Source: Caenorhabditis remanei
Taxonomy: Eukaryota > Nematoda > Chromadorea > Rhabditida > Rhabditidae
Reading direction: 5' to 3'
Assembly (NCBI RefSeq): GCF_010183535.1
Contig: NC_071328.1
Span: 5,022,001-5,086,000 of the forward strand
Length of the DNA stretch: 64,000 nucleotides
The notes below the pieces were generated by a model. The model was not told where the DNA came from and did no database searches. It saw only the letters and a list, made by a program, of their open reading frames with translations. A program made the translations under genes and the position numbers. This document shows positions 44,046-55,965 of the stretch, piece after piece (position 1 is the first letter of the stretch; every line of letters starts with the position of its first letter).

Positions 44046-44814
44046 GTTGTCAAAAAAAGTTCACGGTTCAGAGAAGTTTAGAATTCGAAATTTCGTGAGC
44101 ATTATAACAAACCCAGGCCAATTCAAGTTTTCGCTAAACTTTCTTTAAAATCAAGATCTCTATCAGAAATAATATTTCCTATGCTTCAGATCTAAACGAT
44201 TCCAGAACGTCAGATCGAAGCGAAAGGAATGAAACGAAAGGAAAAAGAGAGTCGGAATAATAAAAACTGAAAATAATAAGTGTGATGAGCTAGTTGGACG
44301 GCGGGAGCTCTCGGGAGAATCTTTTTTTCTTTTTCTCTCTTTTTCTCTCGGGAACAACAAATGAATGAAATAGAGAGAGAGAGATGCCTTCTGATTCTTT
44401 TTCTCTCTGATTCAAACAACACTTGGTCCTTCTTCTTTTTCTTCTTTTTCTTCTTCACTTGCAGCACAGAAAAAATGAAAAATGGGAGAATGTAGTGAGA
44501 TACATCGATTGTCAGAAAAAGAGATGGATAGATCAATTGACGATGAAATAAACGACTTCCGATTTTCGTACCTTTTTGTGTTCAATTGTATATGTATTCT
44601 AGTTCGATTGTTCCGTTTTTTCAGTTTCAGATTTTTGGACGGAGCAAATTTTTTTGTTTCTATCCGTGATTATCATTTGAACTATTTTTTTGCAGAAATG
44701 AGAAAAAACGAAATCAGAAGAATACATAAATAGTCAAATTTTCAAAGAATTGTGTTTTCAAACCGCTTCGAGTCTTTATGAAGTATCCCGCCTGCAGTTT
44801 TTGGTGTATTGAGA
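44046..44814. other. Low-complexity CT/GA-rich intergenic sequence
   Basis: 44320-44470 is strongly asymmetric (TTTTTCTTTTTCTCTCTTTT, CTTCTTTTTCTTC). No gene is supported. Confidence 0.4.
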
Positions 44815-45335
44815 GTATCAATATTTAAAGGAGGACTGAAGTCATTTTTGTCATTAGGATTATGATACTTCAGACAATTCTAAGAAACTTTCATCATTGG
44901 AGCATATGTTAAAAATCGCTCTAAACGGCACAATTCTTGTCCTCCAGACTCAAAAAGAGCCTAGGTGGAAGAGTTTTTCAGATCGGACGTGTAGTCCTCT
45001 CGGACAAGATTTTTGCTCAATTTCTCATTTCCTTCCTTTTTCCATTAAGTTTCCGTAGTTGTTTTTCTTTTTTCCGATATAAATAGAAAAAAACACAAGA
45101 GTTTGTAGAAAAAAACGAAGAAACGAGAAATTGAACAGAAATCTCGTCCGAGAGGACTACACGGCCGCGCTGAAAAACTCTTCCACGAAGGCTCTTTTTG
45201 AGAAAGGAGAACGGGAATTGTAGCGTTCAAAGCGATTTTTAGCATATGCTCCATTGATGAAAGTATCTTAGAATTGTGAGAAGTATCGGAATCTAAAAAT
45301 TAAAAATATGGCTTTAGTCCTCCCTCAAAAACTGA
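44815..45335. repeat. ~500-base inverted repeat with long arms
   Basis: AGTTTTTGGTGTATTGAGAG and AAAGGAGGACTGAAGTC on the left, and GGCTTTAGTCCTCCCTCAAA on the right. Inner arms also mirror: TTCAGATCGGACGTGTAGTC versus GGACTACACGGCCGCGCTGA. Arms are about 170 bases each. Confidence 0.65.
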
Positions 45336-46444
45336 ATCAGAAGAACCCTTCTACGAAATTGGCAGAAATTTCTCTAATCACTTTTCTACTCCTCCCGAAG
45401 ATCCTCATTTTTCAGAGCCTAAACCAGTCAATTGCATTTTGTCATGGATTAAAAAAAGTTCTCCAACTGCTACCTACAAAATTTTCAAAACCCTTCTTCT
45501 GCCATTACTTGAAAATGTATAATTCTTTCTAAAACTACAAATCCCTAATCCCCATCAAAAAGAAATTCGAAAAAAGATCAAAGAAGAAACGGTTCTTTGA
45601 GAAAAGAGAGATCAAAACAGTAAACGGTCTCAAAAAAAGAAAGAGAGAGGGGGGTGGGTGAGAAGTTCTCACCCTTTTTCATCTTCAATATATCCTACGA
45701 AAGAGATTTTAGTGCGTACCGAGCCCCCCGTGAAATTCTATTTGGATGGGTAAATATACTCAACCTCTCTCTGTCTCTCTGCTCAATCAGTTATCACCTA
45801 CCTCTCGTGGCGGCTACCGCACTTATCACATCACACCTTTCTTTGTGATCCTTGCGCACGTAGCTAACAGTAAGAAAATAGTGTTGGATTGAGAGAGGAT
45901 TAGAGAAAGAGAGTAGAGATCTCACGAGGAGAACTCACGTGCGGATAGATATTAAAGATATTTTTGATTCAGGTTTTTATTGAATGAAAATGGACCAATC
46001 CATGGGCATAATTTCTTGAAAAAAGGATCTCTTTCCTTGCTTTTTGGGAAAAAGAGAAACAAAAGATCTGAAATCTGTAAAGCTGGAAAGCGATCTTGAA
46101 ATTATTCGGTTTTCAGAAATCCAAAAAAGCCTTAAACCAATTTATTTAGTAAAAGAAATTTATTATCGCAATGATAAATTGCAGATTTTATTCACATCAA
46201 GATTAGCAGTCGACTTCAACAAGGGCTTTTTTGTTACAGAAAAATCGATTATCAAAAAAAAGAGTATAACTTCTTGGGCAGAAAACATTTTCTAATAAAA
46301 ATTGCACTGAATGTACTTGAGGATGCTCTGAAACTGTTAAAGTTGTAGAAAAAGAAATATTGGCTGAAATGGCTGAAAATCTCATTTTTTCTGAAAATCT
46401 GGTTTTCTGTATAAAAAAAAGTCATTGCAGCTCTGGTAAAACCA
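45336..46444. other. Intergenic, no gene seen
   Basis: Low-complexity AT and GA tracts. CTCTCTCTGTCTCTCTGCTC near 45765 is a pyrimidine run. No coding signal is supported. Confidence 0.35.
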
Positions 46445-46670
46445 GCAACCAAGAATAGAACTCCATTTTTGTAGTTGACAACTTTATTGTACAGACACTC
46501 CCCAGAGAGTTATGGTCATTTTAAGACGACAGCTCAAAAATCGCACTATTTTACACTGAACTTGGTCGATTTTATTGAGAAATCTCTTCGTCGATACGTA
46601 ACTTGCTAGGGAATGTCCGTACAAAAAAGTTGTCAACTACAAAAATGAAGCTCTGCTTTTAATCTGTGTG
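46445..46670. repeat. Palindromic element with ATTTTTGTAGTTGACAAC ends
   Basis: CTCCATTTTTGTAGTTGACA is mirrored by TTGTCAACTACAAAAATGAA. The centre (CAAAAATCGCACTATTTTAC) is shared with 54290-54530. Confidence 0.7.
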
Positions 46671-47115
46671 ATTCATTTAAAACATACTGAGTGTAACAAT
46701 CAGAATTACCATTTCAAACTCTCAACGTTGGACAATTTCAACTGAAAATGGCCAAAGTACATATCTTTTTGACCGGTACTGTTTGTCATCGGACACATTT
46801 CTGGATTATTTTTCCATTTTCATAAATAACATTTTAAAAACGTCTTTTACGTTTTTACGCTGTAATTGGAATTTTAAACATTTTTACAGTTTCTGTTTCC
46901 GATCTCTCCAGGTGCACCAGAATACGAAAAAAGTAAATGTGTGACAAAATAAGGTACCTATATTTATTCGGCACCAAAAAATATGAATCCAATCAACAAT
47001 TATTTCACAAAAAGAAATCTGATATTTACAAAAAATGAAGAGTTGTCATGGGTTTTAATATTAAATATTACGAAATTAAAACAAGGATAAAATATTCAAA
47101 AATTGATGTCATCAA

Positions 47116-50100
47116 TCACGGATCACGGCTTTGTTTTACATAGGCTTGGTAGTAGAATACTGAAAATTATCGATTGGTTTTCTGAAAGAGATTCTCTGGA
47201 GACTTAAAAAAACTCACTTAAAAATGAGAAGAATGTAAGTGGGAATGTCAGTCGGGACATCAAATCAACCCTCCGAGATATGTCGATATTGGCGGATAGG
47301 AGTTCGCTTATCCTGAAACAGATAATTTCTTTTGAGAGTTGGTTGAAGGAATTCTGGATTTCAAGTTGACACCGATCAAGTGCGCTCTATTAAGAGTTTT
47401 TGCATTTCTTTGCAATCACGCTCCACTGACAATGACTGAGAATTCAAGTCGCTGCGCCGTCGTGTGCATTCGATACGGAGTGTCAATGCGTGCCTTTTCC
47501 AACTGATTAGGTAATTTTTCTCGAATACGTGGTTCTATTTCTCGCTGCATTGAATACGAACCGCCTATATCATAACTGGTACTAATCAGAACCGAGCAAA
47601 AGATGGCTAGACGTTTTTTCGATGTCATCAGAGCTAGATTTGAAAGTTCCAATTCGTATCAGTTCTGATTAGGACGGTTTGGTCAGTTCTGAAAAGCGGA
47701 AGCTCCAATCGTTCCCAGCGAAAGTTCACTAACAGACAGGGCGATTGCTAAAAACTAGCCAGCTTTCAACTCCCAACTTTTGGATTCGTATCCTAAACAA
47801 GGGAAGGCCTCCAGGTCACCGTAGAGTTATGGCACATGACCTATATCATTGGAAAGCTGAGAAAATGCTGGCTCCAAAAATATACTCAGTTTTTGCCCTC
47901 GAGGCCTGGTATGCGAGAAAACGGGGTCAAAGTAAGATAATGACATGTCAGTGATCCAAACTTTGACCTCGTTTTTCTCGAGTACCAGACTTCGAGGACA
48001 AAAACTGAGTATACATTACGAATCAGCGTTTTCTCAGCTTTCCAATGATATAGGTCTTGTGCCATAACTCCACGGTCACACTCAATGAGACTCCGCACAA
48101 AGCGCGTCACCAAATATCGAATATTCAAAAAACCCGCATACCTCTTCACAATCGGAAGCTTCCTCACACCTCGATACGCTGATAAATCGAGACGAAGTGG
48201 CGGACGATCCGATGGACACACACAGTCGTCAATTCGTGTCTTCTTTTTCTTTTCCTGAAAATTAAACATATCTCAATTGCGCTCCATTGAAATCTTTGGA
48301 AACACCGTGACGCATTACTAGGTTTTGTTAATTGACTCTAAAGAAGAAATTTGACTCCATATACTAATTGCTTGTTATTTTCCACTTTGTAAAAGAAAAT
48401 CATATTTCTCACCTTCCTCAAAAACTCTTTTCTTCCATAATAATTGACGACTGCATATTCTAAAAGTGCTCCAAAAATGAATGCGAGGCACACTCCAATC
48501 CAAACATCGACAGCCTGGAAATTCGGTGGTTTTAAGATTGTGTGTGGCATGTAGATCAAATGTAGATCTCCATTTCTGTAGTTAACAATTTTGAATAGCT
48601 TTTAAGGGTTTTGAGATATGCTCCTTTAAAGACAAGTTGCATATTGACTTTGTACGCGTTGTATCTCTAAACCTCGCAAAGCTATCAAAAAGTGGTCCTT
48701 TTCTATAACATATCCAAAAATAAACCTGATCAGGTAACATGGGATCCCATGCTACTTTTCCCAACTCACTTTAATATAAGAAACTGGCGGAAGTTTCGAA
48801 TTGATACCACTCGCTTGAGTGGTCATTGTCAGCAAAGTGGTGACTCCCAGTGATACACGAGCTGGTACAGCATCCTAAAAATGAGATATGGTTACTGTAG
48901 ATGTTTCCAGATCACCCACCTTATCAAGCCAAAACGAGACCCATGAGACGACGACAAGCATAATACACGGAATATAGAGTTGAATGAGATAATAACTGAA
49001 AATCAGAGAAAATTGGATTTACATTTGTTAATTGATGGGAATGCAAGTACGCTCCCTGGATAAAAGAGAGAGGCAGACAGCTAGACAGTCTCGTTGTCTG
49101 CGTCTCTCATATCAGCTTTTTGGATGCCTATCTTTAAATACTCATAACTTTTTTAGTTCTGCTTGTATCAAAAAGTTTTCAACTAACAAAATATAGAAAA
49201 AATATTTTTCTTCATTTTGTTAGTTGAACATTTCTTTCAAAAGTTTTAAGATTTCCAGATAAATGAGATCTATCCATACTCACCTGTATTCTCTGCGTAG
49301 ACGCAATACAACCCGTGCACAACTGTATTCACCTAAAAATGATCGACAAGAAAATTTGGTCGATTCGCACGCGAGAAAAGACAGAAACATCGGGGGAAAA
49401 AGGCACAGAAATAGAAAAAGAGCAATTTGAATACACAGAAAGTTTGACATAAGGTAAACAACACGCATTCAGGTTTCACATGAGGTAGACGGCCCAATAA
49501 AGCACTGAAAGAAAAGACATTAAGTTATAGAAAAGGCAAGGGCGAGGGTACCATTGAAGCACGCGTAGCCGATTGGGAAGACCTGAAAATAATAAAGATT
49601 TTTTTTCAAAAAAGAAAAAGAAATCCGTCGAGCCGGATTCGAACCAGCGACCTAAGGATAACCACTGACTCTACAGTCCTCCGCTCTACCAACTGAGCTA
49701 TCGACGGCACGCCGGAACGAGAGAAAGAGCGCCGATAAGAGAGTGGTGAGAAACAGAAAAGTGTAGAGGAAAACTGGATCGGGGTACCTTCGGCGCTTTG
49801 TCAAACCTCGCCTGATCATCCAGAAACGTAGGGAAAACTCACCAATCTCGAAACCACATCGATTCGTTTTGATCTTTCTTTGTATCTCCTTACGAAAATT
49901 CGACAGCAAAATGAAGACCGTCCTTGTGAGGAAGATAATGGGCGGTATCCATCAGTTGGTAGTTGTTTCATTTGTCTCTGAAATTTTTAAGAAATCGTGT
50001 GCGATGTGTTGGTAATCTTCTTCTATTTTTCACTCAATGAACTACACGAAAAACGAGATACGCAGACGACGAGAGTGTCTAGCTGTCTATGTCTCTCGGT

Positions 50101-53100
50101 TTTATGTCTTGACTTTGAGGGCTTGTATCTACGTTGTGTTTGCAGTTATTGACAAGCTTTCAACTTACAAAGTATAGAGAATTTCATTTTCTATATTTTA
50201 TTAGTTGAACACTTTGTCGTAGCTTTTTTACTTTTTGAGATATAAACGATTGAATGACAAAACTTACAATTCGCTGCGAGACCTGTGTCATATCCTTCCT
50301 CGCCGCATAATTGACTAATGCAAACTCCAAAAGTGCTCCGAAAATAAATGCAAGACATACTCCAATCCATACATCGATAGCCTAAGGGAAAATTTGAAAT
50401 TTTCGAGATTCTGGAAGATTCTGGACCCACTTTTGTATAACTGACGGGTGGCAGTTTTGCGTTGATACCAGAACTTTGAGTAGTCATTGTCAAAAGTGTA
50501 GTTACTCCTAAAAATCAATCAATATTATCTTGATCTATACTGTTTCAACTCACCCAACGTGACTCTCGCTGGAACTGAATCCTTATCCAACCAAAATGAG
50601 ACCCATGAGACAATAACAAGCATAAAACTTGGGATATAAAGCTGAAAAAGGACACGAGGACAGGTTAGAAAATGGACGAAAAGAGACAAAAAAAGACACC
50701 TGAAGTAGATAGTAACTGAACTCTCGACGGAGGACCATACGGGTACGTAGACATGAATATTCGCCTGAACAAGAGACAGAAAGCGATTTGGTAAAAGGAC
50801 TGGGGGATCGGACGGGATTAAACAAGCTTTCAAGCAAGATGTCAAGCACAAAAATAGTTCATTTTGTAGCCCTTGAAAATGCGGTCCTTTTGAGATAAAA
50901 ATCGTGTATCTAGTCTAATTCTGAACAAAATTACGTCAGGTCAAACTAGAGTGATCGCAATGTCGCGGGTACTCAACTTTGAAGCTTCATAACTTTGTTC
51001 AGAATACAAATACAATATCAATTTTCAGCTCAAAACACGCAGAATTTCAAGGGCTATTCAACCATTGTTAATTTGACATATAAACTTCCAAACCAGCTAC
51101 TCTGTTACCTGTATTAGTAAGAGAGGTACAATAATCCGTCACAACGTCCTGCAACTCAAAAGATGGAAGTGACTGCCGAAGACCATCTTTCTGTTGGATT
51201 GGTTTTGTGCTTTTCCACTCGTATTTGATGTCTTGCGTTGTGTACGCATCTAGATATTCAAAAAATATATATGTCTGGAAATCTGGATGAGAACTCACAA
51301 GAAGCCAAATCGATCAGACAGTTCTGACGATCAAGTGGGTAGAATTCGAGGGACATTGGGCAAGAGAGTACCAGGGATAATCTGGAAATGAAGAATTAGA
51401 TATGCAAAAAACGAAGAAAAATGAAATAAAGCTAGAAAAGTTGAACCAATGACCCTTTGCGTCTTGGTCCCCTGTTTATCCACTGAGCCATCCGGGTGGG
51501 ATCGTAGATTTCCTTTGCGCACCCATTCATCCTGGATCGACATGGTAGCTCAGTGGATAAGAGGGATGACCATAGTACAAGGAGTCTTTGGTTCGATTCC
51601 TTTTGGCTCCAAATCATTTTTGTCAGTGTGATTTACCTAACAGAATACAAAATCTGCCCATTTTTGTGAATCCTGATCAAAACATTAGGTTTGTCGATCA
51701 AATGCCGTCGAGCTTCTCTGAAATTTTATGTTTAGACAGGATTACTGTAGTTCCCTCAAATAATCTATCTTTATTTTAAGATTTCTAATCCAAAAATCCT
51801 CCCGATCACATCTGGTTTTCCCCGGAAATAAACGGATTTTGTTTATCCTTTTTCTCAAAAATTTCTCTAAACAAATTTGATTATTTTTCTTCTTTGACAT
51901 CCTTCCTTCTCAAAAATGTGTGAAAAAAGCGGCAAAAAAAAACAGAAAAGAAAATCATAAATTCTATCTTTTTTTTTGCGCTTAGCACATGTGGTTTTGA
52001 CACGCAAAAGAAGAAAAGAAAATGACAGAAAATGTGTTTTGTCAGAGAGAAAAAAAATGAATGAATGGAATTTATGAAAGTTTCATATGGTATACTCGTA
52101 ATAGTGGAAAGTGCGCTCCATTGACAACAGAAAAACGAGAGTGTCTCGTTGTCTGCGTCTCTGTTTTCAAGTTACAACTTTAAAAGCTTGTACCTCCGCT
52201 TGTACTGTAGCTATCAAAAAGTTTTCAACAGATAAAATGTAGAAAATATTCTCCTCTACATTTTATTAGTTGACGTTTTCTTTGCACCTACTCCAGTTTT
52301 TGAGATAAATGAGTTTTAAAGTTGCACTTTAATTTTCTTGTCGGTGGAGCACTTTTTCATTCCGAATTCCTTCAAAAAACTTACTTTTCATTCTGGAAAA
52401 ATGTGTCGGGCATCCAGATTTGTTGAGACTGATCCGCGTTTTCAGATGTTGCAAGAACGACGAATGGGGGGACCTGCAGATTGAAAAATGGTTATTTTTA
52501 ATGTTCACCTTGATTCCATACTTTTGTGCCTGACCCCTTACATACTCAGATAAAAGTCTCCGTGCACTTCGAATACTTTTCAAATCCCAACCTATTTCCA
52601 CTTCTCTCTATTCTATCAACTCAACTCTCTCTCTCTCTCTCTCTTTGTCCACTTCTTTTGACCCCTTTTTCTTCTCCAAAATCCCTTAAATCCAATTTGT
52701 ATTCTCTCCCTACTTTCTTCTATTTCATTTCTTTTCAGAGCACCACTTTGTGTCGAAGAAGACGATGGAGAAGAGAGACCCTAAGAGCATACTAACTAAA
52801 ATCTCAGAATGACAAAAAGGTTGTCTCTTTTCCTTTCATTCACTAGCTACACACACAAAAAATGGCATTGGTCCTTTCATTCTTCTGAATAGACTTGGAA
52901 ATAGTGAATGGGATGGAGAGAGAAAAAGAAAAAAAGTAATTGGTAGCCACCGGAAATCGAACCCCTGACCTTCGGATCGCCGCTCATCTACCTTAACCAC
53001 TCGGCCACGCAAGCGGAGAAAACGTGCTAGACTCAAGGCGATGATAAGAGCAGGCATGACACGAACTGTCTCGCCGCGACTCGCATACCTCAGTATCTCC

Positions 53101-53547
53101 AGATTCCTCATATCTCTCATAAGCAAGTCGTTGATCGGTCCATTCCTCTCTGAAAGTGAATTGAGCACTGTATTCCATGTTGACATCGTCGATTTTGGAT
53201 ATTGATCGGAGGTAGATATTGACTGTGACGAGAACAGGACCGCCCGTGTCTGCAATTTTCTCTCTTTTTCTAATTTTTGAACCCTCCGTCTGCTGCTCCT
53301 TCTAAGTACAAAAAAGTTTCTCAAGTGTCTTCTTCTCTAAAGTATTCTGAAGCACGTCATCGAAGGACGCCTTCAGAATTCCTCCAGTACCTGGCCACGT
53401 TGCATTCATTCCCCTCGGTCTCACTCTCCAATCATAATCCTTCAGAATTCGTTGAATGATCTCCTGTTCTTTCAATTTTCGTTTCGAACGAACTGAATGG
53501 ATAATGGAGATTATTAGGAGAAGGGTGGTTAGACGGTGATACCACAT
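47116..53547 (-). CDS. avr-14: Glutamate-gated chloride channel subunit, two alternative channel domains
   Basis: A Cys-loop receptor; GluCl channels bind avermectins. Shared exons (minus): 53547-53391, 53249-53089, 52473-52385, 51717-51637, 51381-51299 and 51249-51109. They encode a signal peptide ([18 protein letters not shown]), the GluCl ligand domain ([18 protein letters not shown]) and the Cys loop [15 protein letters not shown], 237 residues ending at phase 1. Two 3' cassettes each start with a phase-matched GEYSC exon. Using 50764-49476 gives about 416 residues; using 49332-47116 gives about 431. C. elegans avr-14 is known for this choice between two channel domains. The ATG follows TTTGCAG directly, so it is either an SL acceptor or the start of a second exon. 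Which cassette corresponds to AVR-14A or AVR-14B is not decided here. Confidence 0.88.
47810..48085. repeat. Palindromic element in an avr-14 intron
   Basis: GTAGAGTTATGGCACATGAC, then CAGTTTTTGCCCTCGAGGCC, mirrors CTTCGAGGACAAAAACTGAG, then GGTCTTGTGCCATAACTCCA. Same family as 13890-14310. Confidence 0.65.
49032..49265. repeat. Intronic repeat with CAGACAGCTAGACAG hairpin, copy B
   Basis: Nearly base-for-base the same as 2397-2630 over the first ~80 bases (GATGGGAATGCAAGTACGCT). It lies between two distal-cassette exons of avr-14. Confidence 0.6.
49476..50764 (-). other. avr-14: avr-14 proximal channel cassette
   Basis: Exons 50764-50700, 50641-50554, 50507-50431, 50381-50268, 49977-49843, 49582-49552 and 49504-49476 (TGA). 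It contains TM1 ([17 protein letters not shown]), TM2 ([17 protein letters not shown]), TM3 ([20 protein letters not shown]), a loop with [11 protein letters not shown], and TM4 ([19 protein letters not shown]) immediately before the stop. It is parallel to the distal set but divides TM1/TM2 and the loop differently. Confidence 0.85.
49624..49707 (-). tRNA. tRNA-Tyr(GUA) with an 11-nt intron
   Basis: The acceptor CCGTCGA/TCGACGG is followed by A. The D arm is GCTCAGTTGGTAGAGC and the T arm CTGGTTCGAATCCGG. The anticodon loop CTGTAGA is split after G37 by the intron AGTCAGTGGTT. It lies in the avr-14 intron between 49843 and 49582, on the same strand. Introns are normal for nematode tRNA-Tyr. 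Confidence 0.9.
51436..51504 (-). pseudogene. tRNA-like sequence, degenerate
   Basis: Minus strand: CCGGATGGCTCAGTGGATAA resembles a D arm, and GGGTCATTGGTTCAA a decayed B box. The acceptor cannot pair. It is in an avr-14 intron. Confidence 0.4.
51542..51611 (+). pseudogene. tRNA-like sequence, degenerate, inverted partner
   Basis: ATGGTAGCTCAGTGGATAAG plus TTTGGTTCGATTCC gives a D arm and a good B box, but no acceptor stem. It shares ACCA...CAAGGAGTC...TTGGTTC with the minus copy 40 bases away, so the two are a diverged inverted pair. Confidence 0.45.
52942..53014 (-). pseudogene. Class II tRNA-like sequence (Ser/Leu type), degenerate
   Basis: Minus strand: GCGTGGCCGAGTGGTTAAGG matches the A-box region of Leu/Ser tRNAs and GGGGTTCGATTTCC the B box. 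The anticodon arm is scrambled and the acceptor ends do not pair. It is in an avr-14 intron. Confidence 0.45.
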
Positions 53548-54289
53548 CTGCAAACATTTGGGTGTTTGGTTAAAAAACTGGAAACAGATTTGCAGAAAAA
53601 GACGGAAAATAAGGATAAATATGGAAAAAAAATATCGTGAAATTACTGAAAAATACCCAACTTTGAGAGCCTGTCACTAAGTACCTTTGAATCCCAACTA
53701 TCTAATTTTCGGGAATTTTATTAATTAAACATCGCAATACATTTTTGTAATTGACAACTTTTTGATAGCTTTCTAATTTTTTCAGATTAAAAGAATTATA
53801 ACTAACGTTTTTTAAAGCTTCTATTACAGCCACCTCCCTTCAAAGCTTCGTATCTCAATAGCTGAAAGAGCAATTAGAAAGTTGTCAACTACAAAAATGA
53901 AGATCAAGGTTTGATCTACACATCTCCTTCAAATTAACTATTTGAGTTGAAGTTCAGAGAATCTACAGTGTCTCGTCTGTTTGCTCTCTCTCCTGTTAAT
54001 ATCCTTCCCCTTCAACATCCTTTATAAAAAGTGTCATATCTCAAAAACTAAAACAGTTTGATCTATACAATAAATATAGCTATTTAATTGGAAAGAACAT
54101 GACAGTGCCAGGGAGTCTCAAACTTAATTGAATTGAATTTTATGTATTGAATCATTTAAATAGATAGTACCGCTGAAAAGTATTAAATTTTGCCTTTTTC
54201 AGTTGAAATTGTCCAACTTTGAGAGGTGTCATGGTTAATCTGATTGTCACACCCAGTAGGTTTTTAATGAATCATACAGATTAAAAGTA
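53548..54289. other. avr-14 upstream region
   Basis: No coding exon is recognised. 53735-53960 holds TTGACAACTTTTTGATAGCT and its inverse, the intronic palindrome family. A 5' UTR exon could be hidden here. Confidence 0.35.
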
Positions 54290-54530
54290 GAGCTCCATTT
54301 TTGTAGTGGACAACTTTTTTGCAAGGACACTCCTTAGAGAGTTATGGCCATTTTAAGAAGACAGCTCAAAAATCGCACTATTTTACACTGAAATTGGTCG
54401 ATTTTAGGGAGAAATCACTTCGTCGATACGTAACTTACTAGGGAGTGCTCGTACAAAAAAGTTGTCAACTACAAAAATGGAGATCAAGGTTTGATCTGCA
54501 TGATTCATTAAAAACCTACTGGGTGTTAAT
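54290..54530. repeat. Palindromic element, second copy
   Basis: CTCCATTTTTGTAGTGGACA on the left, TTGTCAACTACAAAAATGGA on the right, centre CAAAAATCGCACTATTTTAC. It is closely related to 46445-46670. Confidence 0.7.
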
Positions 54531-55814
54531 TAAAATTACCAATTCACACTCTCAAAGTTGAAAAGTTTCAACTGAAAACGGCCAAAGTTCATATCATTGT
54601 GACCGGTACTGGATGGATGTACAGAAGAATTGTACGGAGGTCAGGAAAAGTAACTCACGAGACTTATCCTGAGAATGAAAACCGGGTATTAATAACAGAA
54701 AGGGGAAGAGAATCGAATAATTAGTTATTAAGGGTAACATCATTTACAAAAAGGGACTTGAAGGATCCCATTCACCCCAACTGACCATTTCCCCAAAAAA
54801 CCCAAAAAAAGGGAGATCAAAGTTGAAAAGAGATTAAACCCCGGGCTAATCTGGTGAATAGTAATCGTAAAAAGATGAGAAAGAGGAGGAGATGAAAAGC
54901 TGAGAAAACGGAGTGATGATGGGGTGGCTAATAGTTATGCGAAGACTCGGAGAGGAAGAAAAAAAGGAAAGAAGAGCAAAAGAAGGAGCCTTTCTCCCCG
55001 TTTTCTCCTCTAAACTATGGCCCCTCCTCCTCCGTTTTCTTCTTCTTCTCATCCCCTTTCTAAGATGCCTTTTAGCCTTCTATCTCTTCCAGAAAAGAGA
55101 GAAGAGAGAGAGAGAGAGAGAGACGCCAACAGTGAGAGAGAGAAACGAAAAAAGAAAAAGTTCTCTGGAGAAGAGAAAGGAAAAAGGAATAGAATGGAGA
55201 GAGAAGAAGTATTACCTGGACATGAAAGGGAGGGTGAATTGACTGCTCTGTGAAGAGGGACAGAAGACAAACACCTTTTTTGCATTTCACAGCAGCAGAA
55301 GCTGGACAAAACGGCTTTTCGGATGAAAGGAGAAGGCAGGAGATTGGAATATTTGAGAGAGAGAGAGAAGAGGGAGTTGAGAGGTCAGAATATTATATTA
55401 TAGGTTGCTTTTTCTATGTCTGAGAAGCCACGGAGAGGCAGTCTAGGTTAACGAAACGAAGATAAATTATTTGAAGTTTCCGACTTTCAGAAAATTATCG
55501 AAGTAATTGGGAAAATAATGAGAATTTCTGTTTTCAGAATAACTTTTCAACCAAAGTTCAGCTAATTTTTGTACGGTTATGAGGATCCACGAAGAGAGTT
55601 GAGTCGACCTTTTTTCTCTTGAAGACATACCGTCCAGGGCCGGGCCTTGTCAGCAAAATTGGCGCCAAATTTCAAAATTCAATTTTTTAAAATTTTTTGT
55701 TTCAAAAAAGTCACATTTTCGACCATGATTCAGAATTAGAAGAAATTCTGGGAAAATAAGATTGGTTCTTTTTTGAAGTCGGACCTTCAAAATTTTTCCT
55801 CGGGCACGAGCCTT
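54531..55814. other. Intergenic with GA-rich low complexity
   Basis: 55090-55380 is nearly pure purine (GAGAGAGAGAGAGAGA and AGAAAAAGTTC-type words). ORFs on both strands here are compositional artefacts. No gene seen. Confidence 0.4.
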
Positions 55815-55965
55815 GGCAAGTATCAGCACGACACGCTTCTTAAAACCGCGCTCTACCGAAACCAAAGAAAATTGTGTGCGAAATTGAGAGACTCAGATAA
55901 AAAGAGACATTTTCAAGGGCATTTCGGTGGAGCGCAGTTGTAAGGACTGTGCCGAGCTAATATAC
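55815..55965. repeat. Palindromic element, GCGCTCTACCGAAA family
   Basis: AGTATCAGCACGACACGCTT and CGCGCTCTACCGAAACC on the left, TTTCGGTGGAGCGCAGTTGT and TGTGCCGAGCTAATATACTT on the right. Confidence 0.65.

Larger units (their letters stand above)
47116..49332 (-). other. avr-14: avr-14 distal channel cassette
   Basis: Exons 49332-49284, 48995-48920, 48874-48770, 48514-48413, 48254-48142, 47312-47218 and 47159-47116 (TGA). It contains TM1 ([20 protein letters not shown]), TM2 ([17 protein letters not shown]), TM3 ([20 protein letters not shown]), a basic cytoplasmic loop (EKKKKTR) and TM4 ([13 protein letters not shown]), ending YVKQSRDP. The intron 48141-47313 carries a palindromic element. 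Confidence 0.85.

Noticed and set aside
44210..44536. 108-aa minus ORF rich in Lys/Phe
   Set aside because: Arises from a CT/GA-rich low-complexity tract.
49843..49977. Second independent GluCl gene for the proximal cassette
   Set aside because: It has no ligand-binding exons of its own and its first exon matches the phase of the shared exon, so it is an alternative 3' part of avr-14.
52942..53014. Functional tRNA-Ser/Leu
   Set aside because: A and B boxes are present but acceptor ends do not pair and no anticodon stem forms.
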